Positions 56,225 to 64,000 of a stretch of 64,000 nucleotides of DNA are shown here, one piece after another; the stretch's first letter is position 1, and every line of letters begins with the position of its first letter. The notes under the pieces were generated by a model. The model saw nothing but the letters and a program-made list of their open reading frames with translations. It was not told where the DNA came from and did not search any database. Position numbers and translations under genes: made by a program. Origin of the DNA: Hymenobacter sp. 5317J-9 (GTDB lineage Bacteria > Bacteroidota > Bacteroidia > Cytophagales > Hymenobacteraceae); assembly GCF_022921075.1 (NCBI RefSeq), contig NZ_CP095050.1:434001-498000 (forward strand), given 5' to 3'.

Positions 56225-56653
56225 ATGCTCATGAAACTTCAGTCCCTTTTTTCGCTCCGTTATTTCGCCAGCCTGCTGCTGTTGGTGTCGTTGTTTGTCA
56301 CGGCGTGTGGCAACGACAAAGGCAAGGTAGAAGGCGTGAACATGTTGTACGGTACCGACAGCAAGGTATGGAAAACTGCTAAGGAAACCGATGCCAGTGG
56401 CGACAAAGTAAAGCAAACCGACGCGCAAAAACAGCAGGAGCTTCACGTTTTTGCCAACGGCAACTACACCATGACCGACGGCGCCGCCGGGGCCGTGTCG
56501 GGCAAATACACCTTCGACCAGGCCGGTAAGACCATCACCTTCACCCCCGAAGGCAGCGCTACGGCCAACACGTTTGCGGTAGAAACCCTCACCGACGACA
56601 AGCTCACGCTGAAGTCGGCCGACGGCGCCACGCTGATGCTGGAAAAGGATTAG
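56225..56653 (+). CDS. Lipocalin-like lipoprotein
   Basis: 142 residues from ATG 56225; ATG 56231 is equally possible. The signal is FASLLLLVSLFVTACGND with lipobox VTAC. The mature ~115 residues follow the small lipocalin-like pattern common in Bacteroidota: a Trp near the N-terminus (DSKVWKTAKETDASGD), then a run of short beta strands (HVFANGNYTMTDG, SGKYTFDQAGKTITF, LTDDKLTLKSADGATLML). No ligand or partner can be inferred. It is divergent from the LysM gene and followed by a strong terminator. Confidence 0.82.
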   Translation: MLMKLQSLFSLRYFASLLLLVSLFVTACGNDKGKVEGVNMLYGTDSKVWKTAKETDASGDKVKQTDAQKQQELHVFANGNYTMTDGAAGAVSGKYTFDQAGKTITFTPEGSATANTFAVETLTDDKLTLKSADGATLMLEKD

Positions 56654-56673
56654 TCGCTAAAACTGATGCTGCC

Positions 56674-56710
56674 AAAAAGCCCCGGGCCGTTGCGGTCCGG
56701 GGCTTTTTTT
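56674..56710. terminator. Strong terminator between convergent genes
   Basis: AAAAGCCCCGG pairs with CCGGGGCTTTT, with T7 on the plus strand and A5 on the other side; it terminates the lipoprotein gene and the UPF0104 gene, which overlaps it by 2 bp. Confidence 0.9.
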
Positions 56711-57806
56711 ATGTTCGGTCAGGCAGCGTATTTTGCTGGGGCCGTTTGCCAAATACCCGCGTCACCCAGCGCGGCAGGAACACCAGTCCCAGTACCAGGT
56801 ACAGGTAGTAGGTCACGATGCGGTAGAGGAAAACCAGGAAGCTGGTCATGGTGGCCGTGCCGATGAACTTGCCGAAAAACGTGGGAAAGGCGCCTTCGGC
56901 AATGCCCGCGCCGCCCGGCGTGATGGCCACCAGCAAGATGACTTTGTAGGTGATGTTGCGGGCAAAAATGAACAGGAACGTGCCCGAATCCATGGGCACG
57001 AAGGCGGCAATGAGGCAGCCAATGATGGCGTAGCGAGCCGTCCAGACGAAGGCCGTGCTCACGCTGGCCCGCCACCAGTAGGCCGGGCCGTTGCCGCGCA
57101 GCTGGGCCGAGGCGCGCACCATTTCCTGGCCGTGGCGGTAGGCCGTGCGCCGCCAGCGCCGCAGCACTGGCAGCGAAAACAGCCGCACCAGCAGGCGCCG
57201 CACCGATTTGGGATTGACGAAAATGGCGTACAGCATCAGCCCCGCATAGAGCGTCACAAACAGGTAGCTTACCCCAAACGCCACCCGTAGCGTGGCCACA
57301 AAACCCGTTTGCAAGGCCTCGTGGGGGTAAAGGCCGGCCCCCGCAATGAGCACCACCAGCGGCACCATCACCACGTAGTAGAGGTTGTCGAGCAGGGCCG
57401 TTACCATGATGTAAGCCAAGCCTTTACCCAGCGGAATGCCCTCTTTTTCCAGAATAAACGGCGCCGCGCCCGTGCCGCCCTGCCCCGAGGGCAGCACGCA
57501 CGACGCGAATTCCCAAATCATAATTACGTCGAGCGCCTGCCGGTAGGTGAGCTCGGTTTCGGCGATGTGGCGAATGCGGTAGATGTAGCCCAGGTCGCGG
57601 GCGGCCAGCACCAGCACGGCCACGGCCAGCCAGCGCCAGTCGGCCTGGGCCAGCGGGGCCAAGTCGCCGGGCTTGTAGCTCCGCCAAAACAGGTAGCCCA
57701 CCACCAGCAGCCCCAGCGCCACCGGCAAAATGAGGCGCGACGGCCGCAAACGCTGCAAAAAATGCGCGTCAGAGTCGGCTGCGGAAGAAGGCGGGTGGTT
57801 AGGCAT
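56709..57806 (-). CDS. UPF0104 / lysylphosphatidylglycerol-synthase-type flippase domain protein
   Basis: 365 residues with about eight predicted membrane helices (for example LILPVALGLLVVGYLFW, WLAVAVLVLAARDLGYIY, FLVFLYRIVTYYLYLVLGLV). Landmarks of the UPF0104 / AglD-like family are VLPSGQGGTGAAPFILEKEG and AITPGGAGIAEGAFPTFFG, the two glycine-rich loops that line the transport path. There is no C-terminal aminoacyl-transfer domain, so it is the transporter-only form rather than MprF. The substrate is unknown, perhaps a lipid. A TACTTTTG -7 box lies at 57827-57834, only 20 bp upstream. Confidence 0.9.
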   Translation of the reverse strand: MPNHPPSSAADSDAHFLQRLRPSRLILPVALGLLVVGYLFWRSYKPGDLAPLAQADWRWLAVAVLVLAARDLGYIYRIRHIAETELTYRQALDVIMIWEFASCVLPSGQGGTGAAPFILEKEGIPLGKGLAYIMVTALLDNLYYVVMVPLVVLIAGAGLYPHEALQTGFVATLRVAFGVSYLFVTLYAGLMLYAIFVNPKSVRRLLVRLFSLPVLRRWRRTAYRHGQEMVRASAQLRGNGPAYWWRASVSTAFVWTARYAIIGCLIAAFVPMDSGTFLFIFARNITYKVILLVAITPGGAGIAEGAFPTFFGKFIGTATMTSFLVFLYRIVTYYLYLVLGLVFLPRWVTRVFGKRPQQNTLPDRT

Positions 57807-57826
57807 TGAGAATGATGAACGCCGGG

Positions 57827-57834
57827 CAAAAGTA
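57827..57834 (-). promoter_or_regulatory. -7 box for the UPF0104 gene
   Basis: The minus strand reads TACTTTTG, matching TAnnTTTG, 21 bp before the ATG at 57806. Confidence 0.5.
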
Positions 57835-57865
57835 GGCGCCGGCCGCCGCGTTGGCGCGGGTTAAC

Positions 57866-57932
57866 AAAAACGGGAAGCCGGCCACAGTGGAAGCAGTGCT
57901 AGTACTTCGGCTGTGCCCGGCTTCCCGTTTTT
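57866..57932 (-). terminator. Terminator after the TonB-dependent receptor gene
   Basis: AAAAACGGGAAGCCGG with a CACAG extension pairs with CTGTG and CCGGCTTCCCGTTTTT across a 23-base loop. The minus-strand transcript ends in TTTTT. Confidence 0.85.
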
Positions 57933-57948
57933 TAGGCATCAGGCGCTG

Positions 57949-60873
57949 CTACGGGCGGCCGCCGGGGCTGCCGGCCGGCGTGGTGCCGTTGGGCGTGGTG
58001 GTGCCCGGCGAGGGCGCGTTGGCGGGCGCGTTCACGGGGTTGGTGGGCTGGGCCGGGGCCGGCGTGGCCGGGCGGCGCGTGGTGTCGGCCGGTTGCGCCG
58101 TGGGTGCTTGCAGGCCGGGCAGGGTGCCGGGCACCGCCGCCGGTGCGGTTTGGGACGAGTCGGCGGGGGCGCCGCTGGCAGGAGCTACCGGCTGGGCGCC
58201 GGGAGTAGCACCGGGCATGGCACCGGCCGGGCGGCCGGGGTAGCCGCCCGCCGGCGCACCCGTAGCGCCGGGACGCTGGCCGCCGGCCGGACGGCCACCG
58301 CCACCGGCGGGAGCACCGGCACCGCCAGCGCCGCCGGCGCCACCGGCGTCCAGGCCGCCACCGCCTTCGCCTTCGCTCTTCAGGTCGTCGTTGTTGATGC
58401 TCTTCGAGCGGCGCGGGGGCGTGGCCGTGAGCTTGCCGATGCGGTAGCTGAAGTTGACGCGGAAGCCCAAGATGTGCGAGGTGTTGGCGCTGGCCTGGTC
58501 AATGAGCGGCGACACCACCGTGTTGCGCACCGTGATGGTGGGCGTGAAGATGTTGTCAACCCCAAAGCCGATGCTGCCGCGCTTCTCGGCAAAGTCGCGC
58601 TTCACGCCCACGGTGTAGAAGCCCTGGCCGGACTGGTTGCCCTGCAGCTGCACCTGCCGGCCGCGGAAGCCGCCAAACGCCTGCACGCCCCACACCGGGG
58701 TGATGTTGTAGGAGCCGCCCACCCGGCCGCCGATGACAAAGCCCTCGTTGGAGGAGGCGAAGTTGCGGTCGGGCACGTTGTTGGTGAGGGTGGTGTAATA
58801 AAAGTCGGCGCCGCCGTTCAGGGTAAGCTTGCCGTTGTTGATGTTGGCGAAGATGCTGCCGCCGTAGGCATTCTGCTGGCCGATGTTGGCGTAGCTGGTC
58901 GACACGGTATCGATGCCGCGCACCGTACGCAGGGCCTCAATGGAGCCGGTGGTGTTGCGCACGAAGGTGCTGAAGCTCAGGTTCAGGCGCTTGTAGAAGG
59001 TGCTGTAGCCCAGTTCGTAGTTGTTGGTGTATTCGGGCGAGAGGTAGGGGTTGCCCTGGCTCACGTTCTTGGGGTTCTGCGCGTTCACGTTGGGGTTCAG
59101 GAACTGCAGCGAGGGGCGCTGAATGCGGCGGTTGTACGCCAGCTTCAGCACGTTGCCGTTCGAGAGCTTGCGCGAGAGGTTCACGCTGGGCACCAGCACG
59201 CCGTAGTCGGGAATGTTGGCCGCCTCGGAGCGCGCAAAATTGGCCTGAATGGTGGTGTACTCGTAGCGTACGCCGGGCTTCAGGGTGAAGCCTTTGGGCA
59301 GGCCCAGGGTGTAGGCGGCGTAGCCGGCCGTCACGTTCTGGCGGTAAGTAAACACGTTGCTGGCCGAGGTGAGGCCCACCGTGGGCAGCACTTCGCCCCC
59401 GGCGCCGTAGGAGGTGGTGGCGTAGTCCGAATTCACCCGCCGCAAAATGTTCTTGGCGCCCACTTCCAGAATCTGGGTTTTGCTGATGGGGTTCTGGTAA
59501 TCAAGCTGAACCGTGTATTCTTCGTTGTAGCTCGGGTTATCGTTTTCGATGCGCGCCGGGCCGGGCTGCGTCGAGCCCAGAATGGTGTTCGTGAAGTTGT
59601 TGGTGCGGTCGTTGCGGCTGAACAGCGTGAGAATGCTGAGCTCGTGCTGCGGCTTTTCGAAGCTATGCGTGTAGGTCAGGCTGGCGTCCACGGTGCCCGA
59701 ATTGTCTTTCGAGTAGGTGTCGCGCAGGTCGCTGCTGAGGGGCGTGCCGCCGGCCACCGTGCCGGCGTAGGTGTTGCGCAGCAGGCCGTCCTGGTAGTTG
59801 CTGCCGCTGCGCGTGCCATACGAAATAGACGCCTGCAGGGAATTAAACTTGTTGATGTCGTAGTCCCAGCCGAACTGGTAGCGCCCAAAAATGCCCTGGT
59901 TGCGGGTATCGGCACTTTGCACCGTGGTAGTAGCCGCGCCGGTGGCCAGGCTGCGCGTCACCTGCGTGTTGGTGAACTCGCCGGGCGTGTTGTACTGCGA
60001 GCGGCCGAAGCCGCCCAGCGAGAAGCCCATTTTGCCAGTGCGCAGGCTGCCCTGCAGGCCCAGGTTGGTGCTGCGCAGGCCGGCGCTCAGGTTCACGCCC
60101 AAGGTGGCGCCGCGCAGGTCGTTGGTTTTGGTGACAATGTTGATGATGCCGCCCGAGCCTTCGGCGTCGTATTTGGCCGAGGGCGAGGTGATGACCTCCA
60201 CGGTCTTAATCTGCTCGGCCGGAATCTGCTTCAGGGCGTCGGCAATGCTGCTGGCCGCAATGGTCGAGGGCTTGTTGTTGATGAGCACCCGAATGCTGGA
60301 GCTGCCGCGCAAACTCACGTTGCCGTCGAGGTCCACGCTCAGCATGGGCACGCGCTTGAGCACGTCGGTGGCGTCGCCGCCGCGGGTGGTCTGGTCGTTT
60401 TCGGCGTTGTACACGGTGCGGTCTACTCGCTCCTCAATCAGGGCCTTCTGGCCCGTCACCACCACTTCGCCCAGCTTTTGGGCCGCCACGGCCAGCTTCA
60501 CCGTGCCCAGGTCGGTGGCATTGCCCGCCGTGACTACCACGCCCGGGCGCTCTTCGTTCTTGTAGCCCACAAAGCTTACCTGCACCGTGTAGGTGCCGGC
60601 CGGAATGCCGGGCAGCACAAACTTGCCGTCGTCGCCGCACACGCCGCCGTTCACCGGGTTGCCGGCGGCATCCAGCACCGCCACCGAGGCGTAGGAAACC
60701 GGCTTGCCGGTGGTGGCGTCGGTTACGGTGCCGCTGACGCGGCCGGCCGCGGCGCGGGGCGCTGCCGCAGCGGGGCGGGCACCCCCGCCCGGGGTCTGTT
60801 GGCCTGCGGCCAGGTGAGCGGTGCCCAGCAGGGCAGAGAGCAGAACGGCGGTAGCCGGTATATTTCGTTTCAT
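57949..60873 (-). CDS. TonB-dependent outer-membrane receptor (CarboxypepD-reg, plug, OMP_b-brl_3 type)
   Basis: 974 residues from ATG 60873 (MKRNIPATAVLLSALLGTAH, signal peptide); the frame extends upstream to 60990 without merit. Residues ~45-125 form a carboxypeptidase-regulatory-like beta-sandwich (GRVSGTVTDATTGKPVSYAS). ~135-250 is the plug (QKALIEERVDRTVYNAENDQ, SPSAKYDAEGSGGIINIVTK), and the rest a barrel ending near ILGFRVNFSYRIGKLTATPP. Unlike classical receptors it does not end in an aromatic strand. A ~150-residue Gly/Pro/Ala/Thr-rich tail follows (PAGGQRPGATGAPAGGYPGR). No SusD partner is adjacent, so the ligand is unknown. A GACCTTTG near-box (60988-60995, minus strand) may be its promoter. 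Confidence 0.9.
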   Translation of the reverse strand: MKRNIPATAVLLSALLGTAHLAAGQQTPGGGARPAAAAPRAAAGRVSGTVTDATTGKPVSYASVAVLDAAGNPVNGGVCGDDGKFVLPGIPAGTYTVQVSFVGYKNEERPGVVVTAGNATDLGTVKLAVAAQKLGEVVVTGQKALIEERVDRTVYNAENDQTTRGGDATDVLKRVPMLSVDLDGNVSLRGSSSIRVLINNKPSTIAASSIADALKQIPAEQIKTVEVITSPSAKYDAEGSGGIINIVTKTNDLRGATLGVNLSAGLRSTNLGLQGSLRTGKMGFSLGGFGRSQYNTPGEFTNTQVTRSLATGAATTTVQSADTRNQGIFGRYQFGWDYDINKFNSLQASISYGTRSGSNYQDGLLRNTYAGTVAGGTPLSSDLRDTYSKDNSGTVDASLTYTHSFEKPQHELSILTLFSRNDRTNNFTNTILGSTQPGPARIENDNPSYNEEYTVQLDYQNPISKTQILEVGAKNILRRVNSDYATTSYGAGGEVLPTVGLTSASNVFTYRQNVTAGYAAYTLGLPKGFTLKPGVRYEYTTIQANFARSEAANIPDYGVLVPSVNLSRKLSNGNVLKLAYNRRIQRPSLQFLNPNVNAQNPKNVSQGNPYLSPEYTNNYELGYSTFYKRLNLSFSTFVRNTTGSIEALRTVRGIDTVSTSYANIGQQNAYGGSIFANINNGKLTLNGGADFYYTTLTNNVPDRNFASSNEGFVIGGRVGGSYNITPVWGVQAFGGFRGRQVQLQGNQSGQGFYTVGVKRDFAEKRGSIGFGVDNIFTPTITVRNTVVSPLIDQASANTSHILGFRVNFSYRIGKLTATPPRRSKSINNDDLKSEGEGGGGLDAGGAGGAGGAGAPAGGGGRPAGGQRPGATGAPAGGYPGRPAGAMPGATPGAQPVAPASGAPADSSQTAPAAVPGTLPGLQAPTAQPADTTRRPATPAPAQPTNPVNAPANAPSPGTTTPNGTTPAGSPGGRP

Positions 60874-61179
60874 ACAATGCATAACGCCCAAAGTGCCGTC
60901 GCGGGGGCCGGAGGTTGCATCCGGCGTCTTTATTTTATGATTAATGGATGGGTAACAGCTATGCGCCCCAATCGGCTTGCCGATACGCAAAGGTCCGGGC
61001 GAAAGCCAGCCGCCCCGGCAAAAACTAGATTATCAACGCCCAAACCCCGACCAAGCCCCCGATTCTGCCGCTTCCCAACAACCGCTCTTCGTTCGCCGTC
61101 GTACCTTTGTGCCGGCCCCACAATCTTTTAGCGGGTCAGGCGGTTACATACCGTCACTACTCCCACCACGCCTGCCCCG
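60874..61179. other. Divergent intergenic region between the receptor gene and dxs
   Basis: 306 bp with no gene. It carries the dxs -7 box at 61102-61109 and a possible receptor -7 box (GACCTTTG, minus strand, 60988-60995). GGAGGTTGCATCC at ~60911-60923 is a partial self-complementary stretch. No riboswitch was recognised. Confidence 0.55.
61102..61109 (+). promoter_or_regulatory. -7 box for dxs
   Basis: TACCTTTG matches TAnnTTTG, 70 bp before the dxs ATG. Confidence 0.55.
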
Positions 61180-63123
61180 ATGATAGTTGAACCCGGCCCG
61201 CTGCTCGCGGCGATTGACTCGCCCGACGACCTCAAAAAGCTTGCTCCTGAGCAATTAGTCCAGCTGAGCACTGAGCTGCGCGAGTTTATTATTGATTCGG
61301 TGAGCATCTACGGCGGCCACTTCGGCGCCTCGCTGGGCGTGGTCGAGCTGAGCGTGGCCCTGCACTACGTCTTCAACACGCCCTACGACCAGCTGGTGTG
61401 GGACGTGGGCCACCAGGCCTACGGCCACAAAATCCTGACCGGCCGCCGCGACCGGTTCCCCACCAACCGCCGCTACCACGGCATGTCGGGCTTCCCCAAG
61501 CGCAGCGAGAGCGAGTACGACGCCTTTGGCGTGGGCCACAGCAGCACGAGCATCGGCGCAGCGCTGGGCATGGCCGTGGCGTCGGACTACAAGGGCGAGA
61601 AAGACCGCCAGCACATTGCCGTCATCGGCGACGGCGCCATGACGGCCGGCATGGCCTTTGAGGCCCTGAACCACGCCGGCGTGGCCAATTCCAACCTGCT
61701 GGTTATCCTGAATGACAACTGCATGAGCATCGACCCCAATGTGGGCGCGCTCAAAGAATACCTCACCGACATCACCACTTCCCGCACCTACAACAAGGTG
61801 CGCGACGAGCTGTGGAACGTACTCGGCAAGCTCTCCAAATTCGGCCCCAACCCCCAGCAGATTGCCCGCAAAGTAGAGGCCGCCATGAAGGCCACGTTGC
61901 TCAAACAAAGCAACCTGTTCGAGGCCCTGAAATTCCGCTATTTCGGCCCCGTGGATGGCCACGACGTGCAGCACCTCGTCACCATCCTGAATGACCTGAA
62001 AAATATTCCGGGCCCCAAGCTGCTGCACTGCGTGACGGTGAAGGGCAAGGGCTACGCGCTGGCCGAAAAAGACCAGACGCTGTGGCACGCGCCGGGCTTG
62101 TTCGACAAAATCACGGGCGAGATTTACAAGAAAACGCCCGAGAAGCCGCAGCCGCCCAAGTATCAGGACGTGTTCGGCCATACGCTGGTGGAACTAGCCG
62201 AGGCCAACGACAAAATCATGGGCGTGACGCCGGCCATGCCTTCGGGCTCGTCGCTGAACATCATGATGGCCGCCATGCCCGACCGCGCCTTTGACGTGGG
62301 CATTGCCGAGCAGCACGCCGTCACGTTCTCGGCCGGCCTGGCCACGCAGGGCTTGGTGCCGTTCTGCAACATCTACTCCTCGTTCATGCAGCGTGGCTAC
62401 GACCAGGTGGTGCACGACGTGGCCCTGCAAAACCTGCACGTGGTGTTCTGCCTCGACCGCGCCGGTTTTGCCGGGGCCGACGGCCCCACCCACCACGGCT
62501 GCTACGACCTGGCCTACATGCGCTGCATCCCCAACATCGTGGTGTCGGCCCCGATGAACGAGCAGGAACTGCGCAACCTGATGTACACCGCCACCCTGCC
62601 CGAAAACGCCGGCCCCTTCAGCATCCGCTACCCACGCGGCGAGGGCGTGATGCCCGAGTGGCGCACGCCGCTGCAGCGCGTGGCCATCGGCACGGGCCGC
62701 GTGGTGCGCGAGGGCGAAGAGGGCGGCGTGGCCATCCTCAGCATCGGCCACATCGGCAACTACGCTGTGAAAGCCACCGACACGCTGTTGGCCGAAGGCC
62801 TCGACGCGGGCCACTACGACATGCGCTTCTGCAAGCCGCTGGACGAGGAAATGCTGCGCGACATCGCCCGCCGTTACCGCGCCATCGTGACCGTGGAAGA
62901 CGGCTGCCTACCCGGCGGCTTCGGCTCGGCCGTGCTGGAGTTCCTCACCGACCACGGCTTCCACCTGCCCGTGCGCCGCCTCGGCATCCCCGACCGCGTG
63001 GTGGAGCACGGCACCCAGGACGAGCTCTACAAAGAGTGCGGCTTCGACGCCGCCGGCATTGCCGCCGCTGTGCGCGAGCTGAGTGCCAAAGTGGGGAATC
63101 AAGTGCTGCAAACGTTGGTTTAA
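61180..63123 (+). CDS. dxs: 1-deoxy-D-xylulose-5-phosphate synthase
   Basis: First enzyme of the MEP isoprenoid pathway; condenses pyruvate and glyceraldehyde 3-phosphate with thiamine diphosphate. 647 residues, normal for the family. TPP-binding landmarks are VIGDGAMTAGMAFEALNHAG (GDG motif) and, in the pyrimidine domain, GIAEQHAVTFSAGLATQGL with the catalytic Glu. Others are YGGHFGASLGVVELSVALHY, GFPKRSESEYDAFGVGHSST and DRAGFAGADGPTHHG. The transketolase C-terminal domain holds VEDGCLPGGFGSAVLEFL. It is divergent from the receptor gene. Other MEP genes are outside the window. Confidence 0.96.
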   Translation: MIVEPGPLLAAIDSPDDLKKLAPEQLVQLSTELREFIIDSVSIYGGHFGASLGVVELSVALHYVFNTPYDQLVWDVGHQAYGHKILTGRRDRFPTNRRYHGMSGFPKRSESEYDAFGVGHSSTSIGAALGMAVASDYKGEKDRQHIAVIGDGAMTAGMAFEALNHAGVANSNLLVILNDNCMSIDPNVGALKEYLTDITTSRTYNKVRDELWNVLGKLSKFGPNPQQIARKVEAAMKATLLKQSNLFEALKFRYFGPVDGHDVQHLVTILNDLKNIPGPKLLHCVTVKGKGYALAEKDQTLWHAPGLFDKITGEIYKKTPEKPQPPKYQDVFGHTLVELAEANDKIMGVTPAMPSGSSLNIMMAAMPDRAFDVGIAEQHAVTFSAGLATQGLVPFCNIYSSFMQRGYDQVVHDVALQNLHVVFCLDRAGFAGADGPTHHGCYDLAYMRCIPNIVVSAPMNEQELRNLMYTATLPENAGPFSIRYPRGEGVMPEWRTPLQRVAIGTGRVVREGEEGGVAILSIGHIGNYAVKATDTLLAEGLDAGHYDMRFCKPLDEEMLRDIARRYRAIVTVEDGCLPGGFGSAVLEFLTDHGFHLPVRRLGIPDRVVEHGTQDELYKECGFDAAGIAAAVRELSAKVGNQVLQTLV

Positions 63124-63203
63124 ACAGCTGCCGCACGGTGCCAGCCGTTGGGCTGCCAAGCGGCGTCTTGTTGCCTTATTCCTTTCCCCAATCCATTAGC
63201 TTT

Positions 63204-63641
63204 ATGCGAATTTCCACCCTTATAGCCCCGGCTTTGCTGCTTGGCGCGGTTCTTACCGGCTGCAGCGAAGACCAGCCCACGCCCACCAACACCGCCGTTG
63301 AGTCAGCCATCAAGGTGACGGTGTCGGAAGCCGGCGCTCCGCCCTATGAGCTCAAGGAAGCCCGTCTTATCGATGCCTCCTACCAGACCGGCGCCCCGCG
63401 CCTGAGCCTTTCCGGCAAGCTTAGCGGCGGCAAAACCCTGACGCTGTACTTCTCCAAAGGCACCGCCACCACCGCCTACACCACCAATGCCCTGACCAGC
63501 AGCCTGGAAGGCGCCCCCGGTGCTAATGAGTCCGGCACCACTACTTACGACACAAAAACCCGCATTGCCAGCGGGCAATTCCGCACCACCTTCACCGGCG
63601 TGGGAGAAATAGTAGGCTCCTTCCCAGAGATTCAGCTGTAA
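63204..63641 (+). CDS. Small lipoprotein of unknown function
   Basis: 145 residues from ATG 63204 (MRISTLIAPALLLGAVLTGC, lipobox LTGC); the same frame is open far upstream through dxs in an antiphase frame, which is coincidental. The mature part is Thr/Ser/Ala-rich with several beta-type segments (LSGKLSGGKTLTLYFSKG, YDTKTRIASGQFRTTFTGVG). No known domain recognised; small lipoproteins with this pattern are frequent in Hymenobacter-type genomes. It lies 80 bp after dxs and has a strong terminator 38 bp downstream, so it could be cotranscribed with dxs. Confidence 0.8.
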   Translation: MRISTLIAPALLLGAVLTGCSEDQPTPTNTAVESAIKVTVSEAGAPPYELKEARLIDASYQTGAPRLSLSGKLSGGKTLTLYFSKGTATTAYTTNALTSSLEGAPGANESGTTTYDTKTRIASGQFRTTFTGVGEIVGSFPEIQL

Positions 63642-63679
63642 GGTTTTCACGGCCGAAGCTGCCGCAACTGTGACGTACA

Positions 63680-63711
63680 GAAGCCCCCGTAGCATTGGCT
63701 GCGGGGGCTTC
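63680..63711 (+). terminator. Terminator after the small lipoprotein gene
   Basis: GAAGCCCCCG pairs perfectly with CGGGGGCTTC over an 11-base loop; a TTTT run occurs slightly further down. Confidence 0.8.
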
Positions 63712-63922
63712 TTGGCTTTTCAGAATTTTGCCAAGATTGGGGGCAGCGCTTTCTTCCTTGAGTATATATGCCCTGGAAGGCAATGCCAGCCTGTTGCGTC
63801 TGAACCCGGCGCCCTGCTGAACTCAACACTAAAACATTTGCTACCGCCGGCCGTCTTCCTTGTAAGGCAACGGCTGGCAAAGTCTGCCGTTGCACACTTC
63901 ACTTATCCCAGTTTGCAACCCC

Positions 63923-64000
63923 ATGTCTGATACCAGCACCTCAACTTACCCCACCACCTTTGCCCTCGGCGGCGACCTCACGGTGAACCGTCTCGGCTAC
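63923..64000 (+). CDS. Aldo/keto reductase, N-terminal fragment (partial)
   Basis: ATG 63923 opens a frame that runs off the right edge after 26 residues. The visible TFALGGDLTVNRLGY matches the start of aldo/keto reductases of the Bacteroidota type (the usual continuation is GAMRL). NAD(P)H-dependent reduction of carbonyl groups is the family function; the catalytic Tyr/Lys/His tetrad lies outside the window. Identification rests on a short stretch. Confidence 0.6.
   Translation, partial: MSDTSTSTYPTTFALGGDLTVNRLGY

Noticed and set aside
57913..61131. 1,072-codon plus-strand open frame antisense to the TonB-dependent receptor
   Set aside because: It is a shadow of the GC-rich receptor gene: Ala/Gly/Val/His/Arg-rich composition, no domain, and the other strand has a full set of receptor motifs.
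63646..63930. Open frames over the region after the small lipoprotein gene
   Set aside because: They cross a strong terminator hairpin and the aldo/keto reductase start; no protein-like sequence.

Overview
The window is GC-rich chromosomal DNA from a Bacteroidota bacterium, most probably Hymenobacter or a close relative (Cytophagales). Four things point there. It carries the giant T9SS/gliding protein SprA. It carries several secreted proteins ending in T9SS sorting domains, both the gliding-motility (type B) and the type A kind. Several genes have a TAnnTTTG -7 promoter box. The gene order flippase-dut-nucleotidyltransferase-TPR-DUF4292-EnvC and the order ruvA-sprA-gcvH-VanZ are both familiar from this phylum. 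No rRNA, tRNA, CRISPR array, phage or insertion sequence was recognised. Product names rest on motifs and family knowledge; no database search was run.

Layout. 1-6100: one co-directional envelope and nucleotide cluster (flippase end, dut, sugar nucleotidyltransferase, TPR protein, DUF4292 lipoprotein, degenerate M23/EnvC-like protein). 6396-9984: a GAF-LytTR regulator, two TatA paralogues and gatA. 10134-15481: MltD-like transglycosylase, malic enzyme and ruvA. 15604-25419: sprA (its signal peptide is displaced by a one-base homopolymer frameshift), gcvH and a VanZ-M28 fusion. 25479-30028: small exported protein, yicC, a GT4 glycosyltransferase and a frameshifted flippase. 30187-37347: two tandem 1.2-kaa T9SS type B proteins. 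37574-40838: a membrane-anchored endonuclease/phosphatase-family protein, a four-helix-bundle gene embedded in short repeats, and cysS. 40958-50806: M28 lipoprotein, alpha/beta hydrolase, FG-GAP repeat protein, LD-carboxypeptidase and two tandem T9SS-secreted esterase-like paralogues. 50871-55506: a methionine locus on the minus strand (metY, metX, homoserine dehydrogenase). 55757-64000: LysM protein, lipoproteins, an eight-helix UPF0104 protein, a TonB-dependent receptor, dxs and the start of an aldo/keto reductase.

The strongest candidate for a little-described system is the leader of the methionine locus. Reading on the minus strand, a TAnnTTTG promoter is followed by an S-box (SAM-I) riboswitch. 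Then comes a separate 11-codon reading frame encoding MRMCCCCPCCC, whose stop codon lies in a hairpin, and then metY. This looks like two-signal control, by SAM and by charged tRNA-Cys. Downstream, metY is followed by a terminator, metX has its own structured leader ending in a U6 tract, and a further terminator-like hairpin precedes hom.

Two large genes (sprA and the second flippase) each read correctly only if one base is added to a C or G homopolymer. Either the assembly has homopolymer errors or these are contractions in slippery tracts. Other unusual items are a mobile-looking palindromic repeat family, the repeat-flanked four-helix-bundle cassette, a 137-bp identical block shared by the two esterase paralogues, and recurrent TTG-Lys start codons.
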